Shown here: one piece after another, positions 27,103 through 35,173 of the stretch
Position numbering within the stretch: the stretch's first letter is position 1
Layout of the letters: every line of letters starts with the position of its first letter
Assembly: GCA_029572965.1 (NCBI GenBank)
Contig: JAKPQD010000018.1
Location: 1 to 64,000, forward strand
Direction: 5' to 3'
Source of the DNA: Bacteroidota bacterium
GTDB taxonomy: Bacteria; Bacteroidota; Bacteroidia; Bacteroidales; DTGW01
Length of the DNA stretch: 64,000 nt
Program-made: the position numbers and the translations under genes
The notes under the pieces: model-generated
Seen by the model: the letters and a program-made list of their open reading frames with translations, nothing else
Told to the model about the DNA's origin: nothing
Database searches by the model: none

Positions 27103-27865
27103 CAAACACCCATTTGTTCTCATCCGATACTTCTGGATAAAAGGAATAGCCAGCTTGGTTGAAGTTTTTCAAATCATCCGGGTCGTCAATTCTGTTTTTC
27201 ATAATAAAACTGGTCATCAACCCACGGGCTTTTTTGACATACACCACTATGGTCTTTAGCTGGTCGCCAGAAAGTTCATAAAAAACAGGGGTAATGATTT
27301 TGCAGGAAAGTTTGCTGGTGTCCAAAACACTGAAATATTCGTTAGAGGCCAGGTTGATCAGGGTATTTATTTTTTTTTCTTTCATGTGTTTTTCAAGCGA
27401 GGCTGTAACCTTATTTTGCCAAACTTCATAAATGTTTTTATATTTTTCAACACTAAAAGATGTCCCCATGTCCAGACGGTATGGCAAAATAAGGTCTAAA
27501 GGCCTCACTATGCCGTACAATCCGGATAATATACGTAAGTGGTCTTGTGCAAAAAGCAAATCTTGTTCAGTATATGATTGTACATTTACACCCCTGTAAA
27601 CTTCTCCTGTGTATGAGAAAATAGCTTGCAAAGCATTGTTTTGGTTGGTATCTGTGTGCCAATTGTGAATGCGGTCGAGGTTAAGCCTGGCCAACTGTGG
27701 ATTGATTTGCATCAACGACTCAATTTGCGGAGCATTCAATTCACGCAGCGTATGGTTGATTTTTTTTGCTTCATTCAAAAATTCGGGTTGAGTAAATGTG
27801 GCAAATTTCTTTTTTGCCTTGTCTGTCATTGTTTTGGCAGAAGAAATTACGACTAAAAAGCTCAT
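27095..27865 (-). CDS. yaaA: YaaA-family peroxide-stress protein
   Basis: A 256-residue protein of the YaaA/DUF328 family. Typical segments are MSFLVVISSAKTM at the start, YTGEVYRGVNVQSYTEQDLLFAQ (about residues 84-106, here only partly quoted), ILSGLYGIVRPLDLILPYRLDMGT and NLASNEYFSVLD. In E. coli YaaA lowers free iron and protects against peroxide damage, and structure shows a DNA-binding-like fold. It stands alone between the pheT operon and the lipoprotein gene, convergent with the former. Confidence 0.93.
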   Translation of the reverse strand: MSFLVVISSAKTMTDKAKKKFATFTQPEFLNEAKKINHTLRELNAPQIESLMQINPQLARLNLDRIHNWHTDTNQNNALQAIFSYTGEVYRGVNVQSYTEQDLLFAQDHLRILSGLYGIVRPLDLILPYRLDMGTSFSVEKYKNIYEVWQNKVTASLEKHMKEKKINTLINLASNEYFSVLDTSKLSCKIITPVFYELSGDQLKTIVVYVKKARGLMTSFIMKNRIDDPDDLKNFNQAGYSFYPEVSDENKWVFVR

Positions 27866-28067
27866 GTTGTTATATTATTTGTTTTAATCATTAAACATAA
27901 AAAGGGGATAAAAGTTTAGTTTATGAAAAAATAGGTGTTCTGATGCCTTGTTTTCGGCTAACTTTTTTATTTTTGGTACGCAATAGGATAGTGGTTGGCC
28001 AAAACTTGTATATTTGGCTGAAAATAAGGTATTTTTATATAAAGTTAAAACTGAACAAAAGGCGGAG

Positions 28068-28739
28068 ATGCAAAAAATATTAGCTTTCATAGCTATTTTT
28101 GTGATGTTAGTATCATGTAATACAATCAATTTCTCCGATCAACCACAGGGGGTCATTGAGTATGAAGTGATATACCTTACCAACAAATCTGGTATGCCTA
28201 CCAACTTGTTGCCCCGCAAAGTTGTTTTAAAATTTCGTTCAAACAAAAGCATTACTACCATTGAAGGTTTCATGGGGTTGTTTTCTTTAAGTAATATTAC
28301 TGATTTCAGGAAACATACCAATTCAATCCTGCTAAAAGTTATGGATAACAGGCTTGTTTATGAAGGGAAAAAAAATGAGCCCCCATTCTTTTTAAGTAAA
28401 TATTTCGATTGTTCTATAGCTATTACCAATGAAAAAAAGGTATTGGCAGGTTTGCCATGTTATAAGGCAATTATTTCGGTTCCTAATAATAAGGAAAAAA
28501 AAATTGTCTATTTTACCCAGGCCATACCATTAAAAAATGCCAACAAAGCATCGCCTTTTGCTTCTTTAGAAGGAATATTGATGGAGTTTGACCTATCGCT
28601 TACCAATATAGAAATGCACCTTAAAGCGACCAAATACATTCAAACAGAGGTAGATGCTGCTATATTCAAAGTTGATGACAGCTATAAAGAAGTAAGCCAG
28701 CGAAAAATTATCAGCATCCTGAACAAATTGCTGGAATAG
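28068..28739 (+). CDS. Lipoprotein of unknown function
   Basis: About 223 residues from the ATG at 28068, which gives a clean lipoprotein signal (MQKILAFIAIFVMLVSC with lipobox LVSC); 18 more residues upstream are in frame but would bury the signal. The mature part is strand-rich (QGVIEYEVIYL; VVLKFRSNKSITTIEGFMGL; AGLPCYKAIISV; KIVYFTQAIPL), resembling secreted proteins of the GLPGLI/DUF4412 kind, but I cannot assign it firmly. It likely sits at the outer membrane facing the periplasm. It lies 66 bases before ftsK on the same strand. Confidence 0.75.
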   Translation: MQKILAFIAIFVMLVSCNTINFSDQPQGVIEYEVIYLTNKSGMPTNLLPRKVVLKFRSNKSITTIEGFMGLFSLSNITDFRKHTNSILLKVMDNRLVYEGKKNEPPFFLSKYFDCSIAITNEKKVLAGLPCYKAIISVPNNKEKKIVYFTQAIPLKNANKASPFASLEGILMEFDLSLTNIEMHLKATKYIQTEVDAAIFKVDDSYKEVSQRKIISILNKLLE

Positions 28740-28805
28740 TTATCAACAATTTATTTTTCCACTGCTTTACTTTGTCGAAAATACTAAATTTGGCAAGTCC
28801 AAAAA

Positions 28806-31256
28806 ATGAATTTCATGGCTAAAGAAAAAGACAAAAAGCCCAAAGAAGACACCAAAGAAGATAAAAAAGGGATTTTTACAGATATCAGGTTTAAAGCCAT
28901 TGCAGGTATCCTGCTCATACTTTTCTCTGTTTATTTGACCGTTGCATTTGTTTCCTTCCTGTTTACCTGGAAATATGATGCCAGCTTTACCTGGCAAAAT
29001 GTATTTTCTGGCTCAGAAATAGAAGTAGCCAACTGGGCTGGTAAAACCGGTGCCAGAATAGCAAACTGGTTGATGAGCGAGTGGATGGGCTACGCTGCTT
29101 TTGGCATTCCTATTATTATGTTTGTAGGTGGCACACGGATGCTCGGTTTTAAAAGGTTTAAATTTAGAAAAACTGCATTGGTGGTGCTTTTTGGAATGAT
29201 AATATCTTCATTACTTTTCGGATATTTTTCAAGCATAATAGAATCTTTTAGTAATGGTACAAAAATATTTGGCAGCGGTCCGGGCGGAGCTCATGGTTAT
29301 TTTGTATCGCATTGGTTAAATGCGCTGTTGGGTAAGGTAGGTACTGGCTTTATGTTGCTATTAATAGCTTTTACCTATACAGCACTGATATTCAAGCCAT
29401 TTGCACAATGGTTTGTACAAACAGTGTTGGACATGTTCACCCACAAACCTAAGGAAGTGCCTGCTGAAGCTGAAGGTACTGCCATGACTGACGGTATTGC
29501 TGAAAATATGGACATTCCGGCTCCTCCGGTAATCGAAAATCCCACTGAAGATATTACCAAACAACTTAACAATGATGAGCTGGAAGTTATTTTCCAAAAA
29601 CCCGGAGATGAGGATGTTTTAAGCACGCCGGAACCAGAAGATTTTGATTTGGAAGATGAAGACGATACAGAACTTGAATTGGTAGAAGGGGCAGAGGAAG
29701 AAACAACAGATGCAGCTTCGTTGCTCCAGGAGCTTGGCCCTTACGACCCCACGCTCGACCTTTCCAATTACAAATATCCTACTATCGAACTGTTAGAAGA
29801 CCATAAATCAAACAATCCTGAAGTAACTCAGGACGAGCTTATTTCTAACAAGAATAAGATTGTTGAAACGCTCAAAAACTATAAGATAGAAATATCGCAC
29901 ATCAAAGCCACCATTGGGCCTACGGTTACATTGTATGAAATTATCCCGGCACCGGGCGTGCGCATTTCCAAGATTAAGAGCCTTGAAAACGATATAGCGC
30001 TTAGCCTTGCGGCCTTGGGTATCCGTATCATAGCGCCAATTCCGGGTCGTGGCACAATAGGTATAGAAGTGCCTAACCGTAACCCCGAAACCGTGTCCAT
30101 GCGTTCGGTCGTTTCTAACAAAAAGTTTCAGGAGTCGAATGCTGATTTAGCCATTGTTTTAGGTAAAACCATCTCAAACGACACGTATGTTGTTGATTTG
30201 GCCAAAATGCCGCACTTGCTGGTTGCCGGGGCTACAGGTCAGGGGAAGTCTGTAGGGCTTAATGCCATCCTTACCTCTTTATTATATAAGAAACATCCGA
30301 GTGAACTTAAGTTGGTACTTATAGATCCTAAGAAAGTAGAGTTGACATTGTATTCGAAACTTGAAAAACATTTTCTTGCCAAGCTTCCAGATACCGAAGA
30401 GGCCATTATTACTGATACCCAGAAGGTGATAAATACGCTAAACTCGTTGACCATTGAGATGGAAGACCGCTATAGCTTGCTGAAAAAAGCCCATGTGAGG
30501 ACAATAAAAGAATATAATACCAAATTCAAAGAACGCAGACTCAATCCAGAACATGGACATCGATTTTTGCCTTATATTGTTCTCATCATCGATGAGTTTG
30601 CAGACCTTATCATGACAGCAGGCCGTGAAATAGAGACCCCGATAGCCCGTTTAGCCCAATTAGCCCGTGCTATTGGTATTCATCTTATTATTGCAACACA
30701 AAGGCCCACTACTAATATTATTACAGGGATGATAAAAGCTAACTTCCCTGCCCGTATTGCATTTAGGGTAATATCAATGATTGACTCGCGCACTATTCTT
30801 GACAGTCCGGGAGCAAACCAACTGATTGGACGCGGCGATATGCTTGTTTCGACAGGTAGTGACCTGATAAGGGTCCAGTGTGCTTTTGTTGACACCCCAG
30901 AAATAGAGAAAATAGTTGATTTTATTGGAAACCAACCAGGATACTCATCGGCATTCCTCTTACCAGAGGTTAAAGCCGAAGGCGAAGATGGTAGCATTTC
31001 GTCAGAAGACTTATCTTCGCGCGACAGTTTGTTCGATGAGGCTGCCCGCTTGATTGTTATGCACCAACAAGGATCAACCTCACTGATACAACGGAAATTT
31101 TCTATTGGCTATAACCGCGCAGGCCGTATTATGGATCAATTAGAAGTGGCAGGTATTGTTGGGCCAAGTGAAGGGAGTAAAGCCCGACAGGTGCTTGTTG
31201 TGGACGAAATGTCACTTGAGCATATTTTAAAGCGTATTGATGGAAGAAACAATTAA
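28806..31256 (+). CDS. ftsK: DNA translocase FtsK/SpoIIIE
   Basis: An 816-residue (or 813 from the ATG at 28815) septal DNA pump that clears chromosome dimers during division. After a charged N-terminus there are about four membrane helices (residues 30-200) and a long acidic linker (215-310). The motor follows: Walker A in AGATGQGKSVGLN (near 475), Walker B VLIIDEFADLIM (near 595), and the C-terminal gamma winged helix (HQQGSTSLIQRKFSIGYNRA) that reads KOPS-like sites. A -7 box TAAATTTG (28785-28792) lies just upstream without a good TTG. It is followed by a LolA-like gene, a common order in this phylum. Confidence 0.96.
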   Translation: MNFMAKEKDKKPKEDTKEDKKGIFTDIRFKAIAGILLILFSVYLTVAFVSFLFTWKYDASFTWQNVFSGSEIEVANWAGKTGARIANWLMSEWMGYAAFGIPIIMFVGGTRMLGFKRFKFRKTALVVLFGMIISSLLFGYFSSIIESFSNGTKIFGSGPGGAHGYFVSHWLNALLGKVGTGFMLLLIAFTYTALIFKPFAQWFVQTVLDMFTHKPKEVPAEAEGTAMTDGIAENMDIPAPPVIENPTEDITKQLNNDELEVIFQKPGDEDVLSTPEPEDFDLEDEDDTELELVEGAEEETTDAASLLQELGPYDPTLDLSNYKYPTIELLEDHKSNNPEVTQDELISNKNKIVETLKNYKIEISHIKATIGPTVTLYEIIPAPGVRISKIKSLENDIALSLAALGIRIIAPIPGRGTIGIEVPNRNPETVSMRSVVSNKKFQESNADLAIVLGKTISNDTYVVDLAKMPHLLVAGATGQGKSVGLNAILTSLLYKKHPSELKLVLIDPKKVELTLYSKLEKHFLAKLPDTEEAIITDTQKVINTLNSLTIEMEDRYSLLKKAHVRTIKEYNTKFKERRLNPEHGHRFLPYIVLIIDEFADLIMTAGREIETPIARLAQLARAIGIHLIIATQRPTTNIITGMIKANFPARIAFRVISMIDSRTILDSPGANQLIGRGDMLVSTGSDLIRVQCAFVDTPEIEKIVDFIGNQPGYSSAFLLPEVKAEGEDGSISSEDLSSRDSLFDEAARLIVMHQQGSTSLIQRKFSIGYNRAGRIMDQLEVAGIVGPSEGSKARQVLVVDEMSLEHILKRIDGRNN

Positions 31257-31305
31257 GAATTAAAAAATTAAGAATTAAAAAATTAAGAATTAAGTACGAA
31301 TTAAG
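31255..31305 (+). repeat. Short A/T-rich tandem repeat
   Basis: About three copies of ATTAAGAATTAAAAA and a partial copy fill the spacer between ftsK and the LolA-like gene. It looks like slippage-generated DNA; one more degenerate unit (GAATTAAG) touches the next start. Confidence 0.8.
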
Positions 31306-31306
31306 A

Positions 31307-31984
31307 ATGATAAGTAAGAGATATATTGTAGCTGCATTGTTTATATTTATTGCAGTTTCTTATTTTGATACAATTAAAGCCCAGAAAGACCCTGAGGCGA
31401 AAAAAATTGTAGAACAGTTTGTCAGAAAAAATAAGGGACTTGATGCAATATTTATGAAATTTACTATAAATACGGAGAACCATCAAAATAAGGATAAAAC
31501 TTCAATCAATGGTGAAGCCCTGCTGAAAGGGGATAAATATAAGCTCAATATCAACAAAACAGTTATATATAATGATGGAAAACTGGTATATAGTTTTCTT
31601 CCTGACGAAAAAGAAGTTTCTATTTCTAATTTTAACCCGCAGAAGGAAGAAAATATGATGGTAAACCCTGCCTATCTTTTTAAAATTTACGATAAAAATT
31701 ATAAATACAGGTTATTGGGGGAAACAACTTTTAATAGCAAAAATTGTTACGAAATAGACTTTTATCCCAACGACCTGAATAAAAAATATTCTATTGTAAA
31801 ACTCATAATCAGTAAAGAAAAACTTAGTCTTGAGGCATTGAAAGTAAAAATGAAATCTGGCATTGATTATATTATTAAAGTACAGTCTTTTGAGGAGAAA
31901 AAAAACATTTCGGATAGTGAGTTTGTTTTTGATACGAAAGCCCACCCGGATGTTGAAGTTGTTGATTTGCGCAAGAAAAAATAG
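31307..31984 (+). CDS. LolA-like outer-membrane lipoprotein carrier
   Basis: A 225-residue periplasmic protein with an N-terminal signal segment (YIVAALFIFIAVSYFDTIKA). The mature part follows the LolA half-barrel pattern: LDAIFMKFTINTENHQNKDK, GEALLKGDKYKLNINKTVIY, GKLVYSFLPDEKEVSISNFN and an alpha-helical lid region. It would shuttle lipoproteins to the outer membrane. It sits between ftsK and recN, with recN starting 8 bases after its stop. The first 20 residues and low overall conservation make this a family-level call. Confidence 0.85.
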   Translation: MISKRYIVAALFIFIAVSYFDTIKAQKDPEAKKIVEQFVRKNKGLDAIFMKFTINTENHQNKDKTSINGEALLKGDKYKLNINKTVIYNDGKLVYSFLPDEKEVSISNFNPQKEENMMVNPAYLFKIYDKNYKYRLLGETTFNSKNCYEIDFYPNDLNKKYSIVKLIISKEKLSLEALKVKMKSGIDYIIKVQSFEEKKNISDSEFVFDTKAHPDVEVVDLRKKK

Positions 31985-31992
31985 GCCTTGCT

Positions 31993-33648
31993 ATGCTAAA
32001 AAAGTTGACCATAAAGAACTATGTATTGATTGATGATTTGTCCATCAGTTTTGATAACGGTTTTTCGACTATTACCGGCGAAACAGGAGCAGGTAAGTCA
32101 ATATTACTGGGAGCTTTGTCGTTGCTAGTTGGACAGCGTGCAGATACAGATGTTTTGCTTGATAAAACTTCGAAGTGTATTATTGAAGCTGTTTTTGATG
32201 TTGAACAATATGCTATTCAATCTTTTTTTCAACAAAATGAGATAGATTATGATGTGCAAACTATTATACGTCGCGAAATATTGGAAACAGGGCGTTCGCG
32301 TGCTTACATTAATGATACACCGGTCAATCTTTCGGTTTTAAAAGAGTTGGGCGATAAACTCATTGATATTCATTCGCAGCACCAAAACTCGTATTTGTCT
32401 GACCAGGTTTTTCAGCTCAAAGTTATAGATACCATGGCGCATAATGCTGCCCTGCTGAGTGAGTACCGTGAACAATTCAGAAAATACCACGAATGTAAGA
32501 AACAATTGATAGAGCTTACTGAAAAAGTTGAAAAAGACAAAGCAGAATTGGGGTTTCTGCAATATCAGTTTGATGAGCTTGTAGGTGCCAATCTTAAGGC
32601 AGGAGAGCAAGAAGAACTTGAAAACGAAGCAATTGTTTTGTCTAATGCTGAAAGTATAAAAATAGCCTTACTCAATATTTCACATTATTTGCAAGCTGAG
32701 GAGAATGGTATAGAAGTACAAATGAAAGAAGCCCTCAATATTGCACAAAAAGTAAAAAACATATTTCATAAAGCCGAAAACATTGCCGAAAGGTTAGGGT
32801 CTATGTATGTTGAGCTAAAAGATTTGTCAGCCGAAACTGAACGTTATGCTGAACAGGTAGAACTTGACCCTGAGCGGTTGACACTGGTAAAAGAGCGTCT
32901 TGATATGTTGTATTCGTTAAGTCAGAAACATAAAGTAACTTCAAGTGAAGAATTGATTGGGTTGCGAGACAAGATAGGAGAGAGGTTGTCTAATATCCAG
33001 TCTTTTGATGAGCATTTGGCTTTGTTACATAAGCAAATTGAGGATTTTTGTGCTTCGCTTCATGAAATATCACTAAAACTTAGAGAAAAACGTAAGGCTA
33101 TAGCCCCTTCGCTTGAAAATACTGTTAGCCAAATGTTGCGACAACTTGGTATGCCAAATGCTGTATTTGTTGTGCAGTTTGACGAGCTGAATGATTTTCA
33201 GTCTTCAGGGCTTGATTCGGTACAGTTTCTTTTTACTGCCAATAAACAAATCCCTGCCCAGGATATCAGCAAAGTTGCTTCGGGAGGCGAAATATCACGT
33301 ACCATGTTGGCCGTAAAATCTGCTATTGCCTCATCTTTAGCTATGCCTGCCATTGTATTTGATGAAATAGATACGGGTGTATCGGGTGAAATAGCTGATA
33401 AAATGGGGGGTATTATGCAGGCTATGTCTGCCAATATGCAGGTTATCAGCATTACCCATTTGCCTCAGGTGGCCGCTAAAGGCCAATATCAGTATAAAGT
33501 ATTTAAAACAGAAAGCTCAAAGGCCACTAACACCCATATCAAAAGACTTACCAACGATGAACGTATTATTGAAATAGCTAAAATGCTTAGTGGTAAGGAT
33601 GTTTCGGAAGCTGCCATTACCAATGCCAAAGTATTACTGCAATCTTAA
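31993..33648 (+). CDS. recN: DNA repair protein RecN
   Basis: A 551-residue SMC-like ATPase in double-strand break repair. Walker A is TGETGAGKSILLGALSLLVG (about residues 29-48); the Q-loop-like HSQHQNSYL is near 132; central coiled coils span about 150-370; the ABC signature is ASGGEISRTMLAVKSA and Walker B is AIVFDEIDTGVSGEIAD, followed by SITHLPQVAAKGQ. All motifs and length are normal. It starts 8 bases after the LolA-like gene. The tRNA-Arg promoter follows its end. Confidence 0.97.
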   Translation: MLKKLTIKNYVLIDDLSISFDNGFSTITGETGAGKSILLGALSLLVGQRADTDVLLDKTSKCIIEAVFDVEQYAIQSFFQQNEIDYDVQTIIRREILETGRSRAYINDTPVNLSVLKELGDKLIDIHSQHQNSYLSDQVFQLKVIDTMAHNAALLSEYREQFRKYHECKKQLIELTEKVEKDKAELGFLQYQFDELVGANLKAGEQEELENEAIVLSNAESIKIALLNISHYLQAEENGIEVQMKEALNIAQKVKNIFHKAENIAERLGSMYVELKDLSAETERYAEQVELDPERLTLVKERLDMLYSLSQKHKVTSSEELIGLRDKIGERLSNIQSFDEHLALLHKQIEDFCASLHEISLKLREKRKAIAPSLENTVSQMLRQLGMPNAVFVVQFDELNDFQSSGLDSVQFLFTANKQIPAQDISKVASGGEISRTMLAVKSAIASSLAMPAIVFDEIDTGVSGEIADKMGGIMQAMSANMQVISITHLPQVAAKGQYQYKVFKTESSKATNTHIKRLTNDERIIEIAKMLSGKDVSEAAITNAKVLLQS

Positions 33649-33693
33649 GTATCAATAGATTATAAAATCTTCCAGGTTTTTTTACCAAAATAT

Positions 33694-33723
33694 TTGTAAG
33701 ATAAACAAAACACACTATCTTTG
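33694..33723 (+). promoter_or_regulatory. Primary-sigma promoter of tRNA-Arg
   Basis: TTG (33694-33696), 19-base spacer, TATCTTTG (33716-33723); the tRNA begins 30 bases further on. Confidence 0.9.
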
Positions 33724-33752
33724 CACCGCATTTTAGAAAATGTCATCAGCAT

Positions 33753-33826
33753 GGCTCCGTAGCTTAATTGAATAGAGCATCTGACTACGGATCAGAAGGT
33801 TACAGGTTTGAGTCCTGTCGGGGTCA
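33753..33826 (+). tRNA. tRNA-Arg (anticodon ACG)
   Basis: Acceptor arms GGCTCCG and CGGGGTC, anticodon stem TCTGA/TCAGA around loop CTACGGA (anticodon ACG, read as ICG after deamination), and T-arm loop GTTTGAG. The 3' CCA is not encoded (ACT follows). The arginine CGN codons are read by this tRNA. Confidence 0.95.
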
Positions 33827-33834
33827 CTAAAAAT

Positions 33835-33875
33835 AATACCAATTGTAAGTCAATGATTTATAATTGGTATTTTTG
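33835..33875 (+). terminator. Terminator after tRNA-Arg
   Basis: AATACCAATT (33835-33844) pairs with AATTGGTATT (33862-33871), followed by a short T run. From 33876 to 34033 I see only A/T-rich DNA and a solo fragment (TTAATGCTTAATTTGGGTTA near 33979) matching the right end of the repeat at 58727. Confidence 0.8.
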
Positions 33876-34033
33876 TTATACAGACATCTTTACCTTTAAA
33901 ATTTCAATTTTCAGTTGTTCCATTTTATACACGAAGTTTAGCCCATCTAAATCATATCTTTTCAAAAAAAAGCCTTTTAATGCTTAATTTGGGTTAAACT
34001 GTCATAATCAATACCCGGTACTATCATGTATTT

Positions 34034-35103
34034 TTGTATTTACATTTGAAAAGTATATTGTTTAAGCTTATGATAAAATATATTTATATTGGTGTTTTTC
34101 TGGTTCTGAACTTAGTACAAATCGAAGTTTATTCGCAGCAGGATTTGGCTAATACAAAAAAAAGCTGGTTATATACGTCTGGTATTTGGTTTTCAAAAAC
34201 CTTCAACAACTTTGATACGGTATTTGTAAAAAATACCCCCAGCAAATACTCATTGATTTTGCGAAACTCTAACTGGCTGAATTTTTACAATTTCGATATG
34301 GACAACAAAAACAAGATTGTCATGCAATCTGAGTTGTATTACAATGCAGGTTTTATTTTGGGATACAAATTCCTGTTATTGGGTTATTCGGTCAATCTGA
34401 ACGAAACTTTTTCAGGCCAAACGGTTAAAAGCCAGGAATTGGACCTGCATGTAAACTGTAGCTGCCTGGGTATAGATGTATATTATACAGACAATCAGGG
34501 GGCAACAAGCATTACCGAATTTAAGGGTATTAAAAATATAAAAAACAAGGGTGTTTCGTTTGATTTGATGGCCTGACCATGAGAACCTTGGATGGCGACA
34601 TAAATTATTATTTCAACAATAAAAAGTATGCCAATTCTGCTGCATATTCAAGGGGCTATTTCAAACAGCAGAAGAAAAGTGCTGGTTCATTTATTGCCGG
34701 GCTTTCTTATGCCAGGCACCGAATATATTTTGATTTTACCAATTTGCCTGAGGATACAATGTATTCATCGCTAAAAACGCTGGACGACAAGTCTATACTT
34801 TATAATAGCTATTGCCTGAACTTTGGGTATGGTTATAACCTGGTATTTTCAAAGAAATGGCTGGCTAACCTTACCGTAATCCCCTCTGCCGGCTTTAATT
34901 CATACAAAAAGAAGATGAGCGAGGATATTCCCAATAATAAAATTTCGATGAATACAAAAGTTAAAGCCGCGTTGGTTTACAATATGTCAGATTATTTCCT
35001 GGGATTTTCGGCCATATTCTCTGCCGATTGGTTTTTTGCGGATAATTATACTCTGGTCAATTCCTTTGGAAATTTCAATATTTCTTATGGAATGAGGTTT
35101 TGA
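34034..35103 (+). pseudogene. DUF4421 outer-membrane protein, broken by a 5-bp tandem duplication
   Basis: Two consecutive frames (34034-34576 and 34579-35103) are halves of one DUF4421 protein of about 350 residues: the first has the signal peptide (IGVFLVLNLVQIEVYSQQ; true start probably 34070) and FNNFDTVFVKNTPSKYSLIL, the second has GYFKQQKKSAGSFIAGLSYA and a C-terminal barrel ending in F. At 34559-34568 the word TTTGA occurs twice in tandem. Removing one copy restores one frame through SFDGLTMRTLDGD. So this is a recent frameshift, a phase-variable slip, or a sequence error. The intact protein would be an outer-membrane beta-barrel of unknown function. Confidence 0.85.
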
Positions 35104-35124
35104 AAAGTTAATACTTGGAAGCTT

Positions 35125-35158
35125 AAACCTTCCAGGTTTTGTAAACCTGGAAGGTTTT
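35125..35158. terminator. Bidirectional terminator between convergent genes
   Basis: AAACCTTCCAGGTTT and AAACCTGGAAGGTTT pair around a tiny loop, with A and T tracts on opposite sides, between the DUF4421 gene and the convergent oligopeptidase. Confidence 0.92.
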
Positions 35159-35173
35159 TCAATAAATTTGGCT

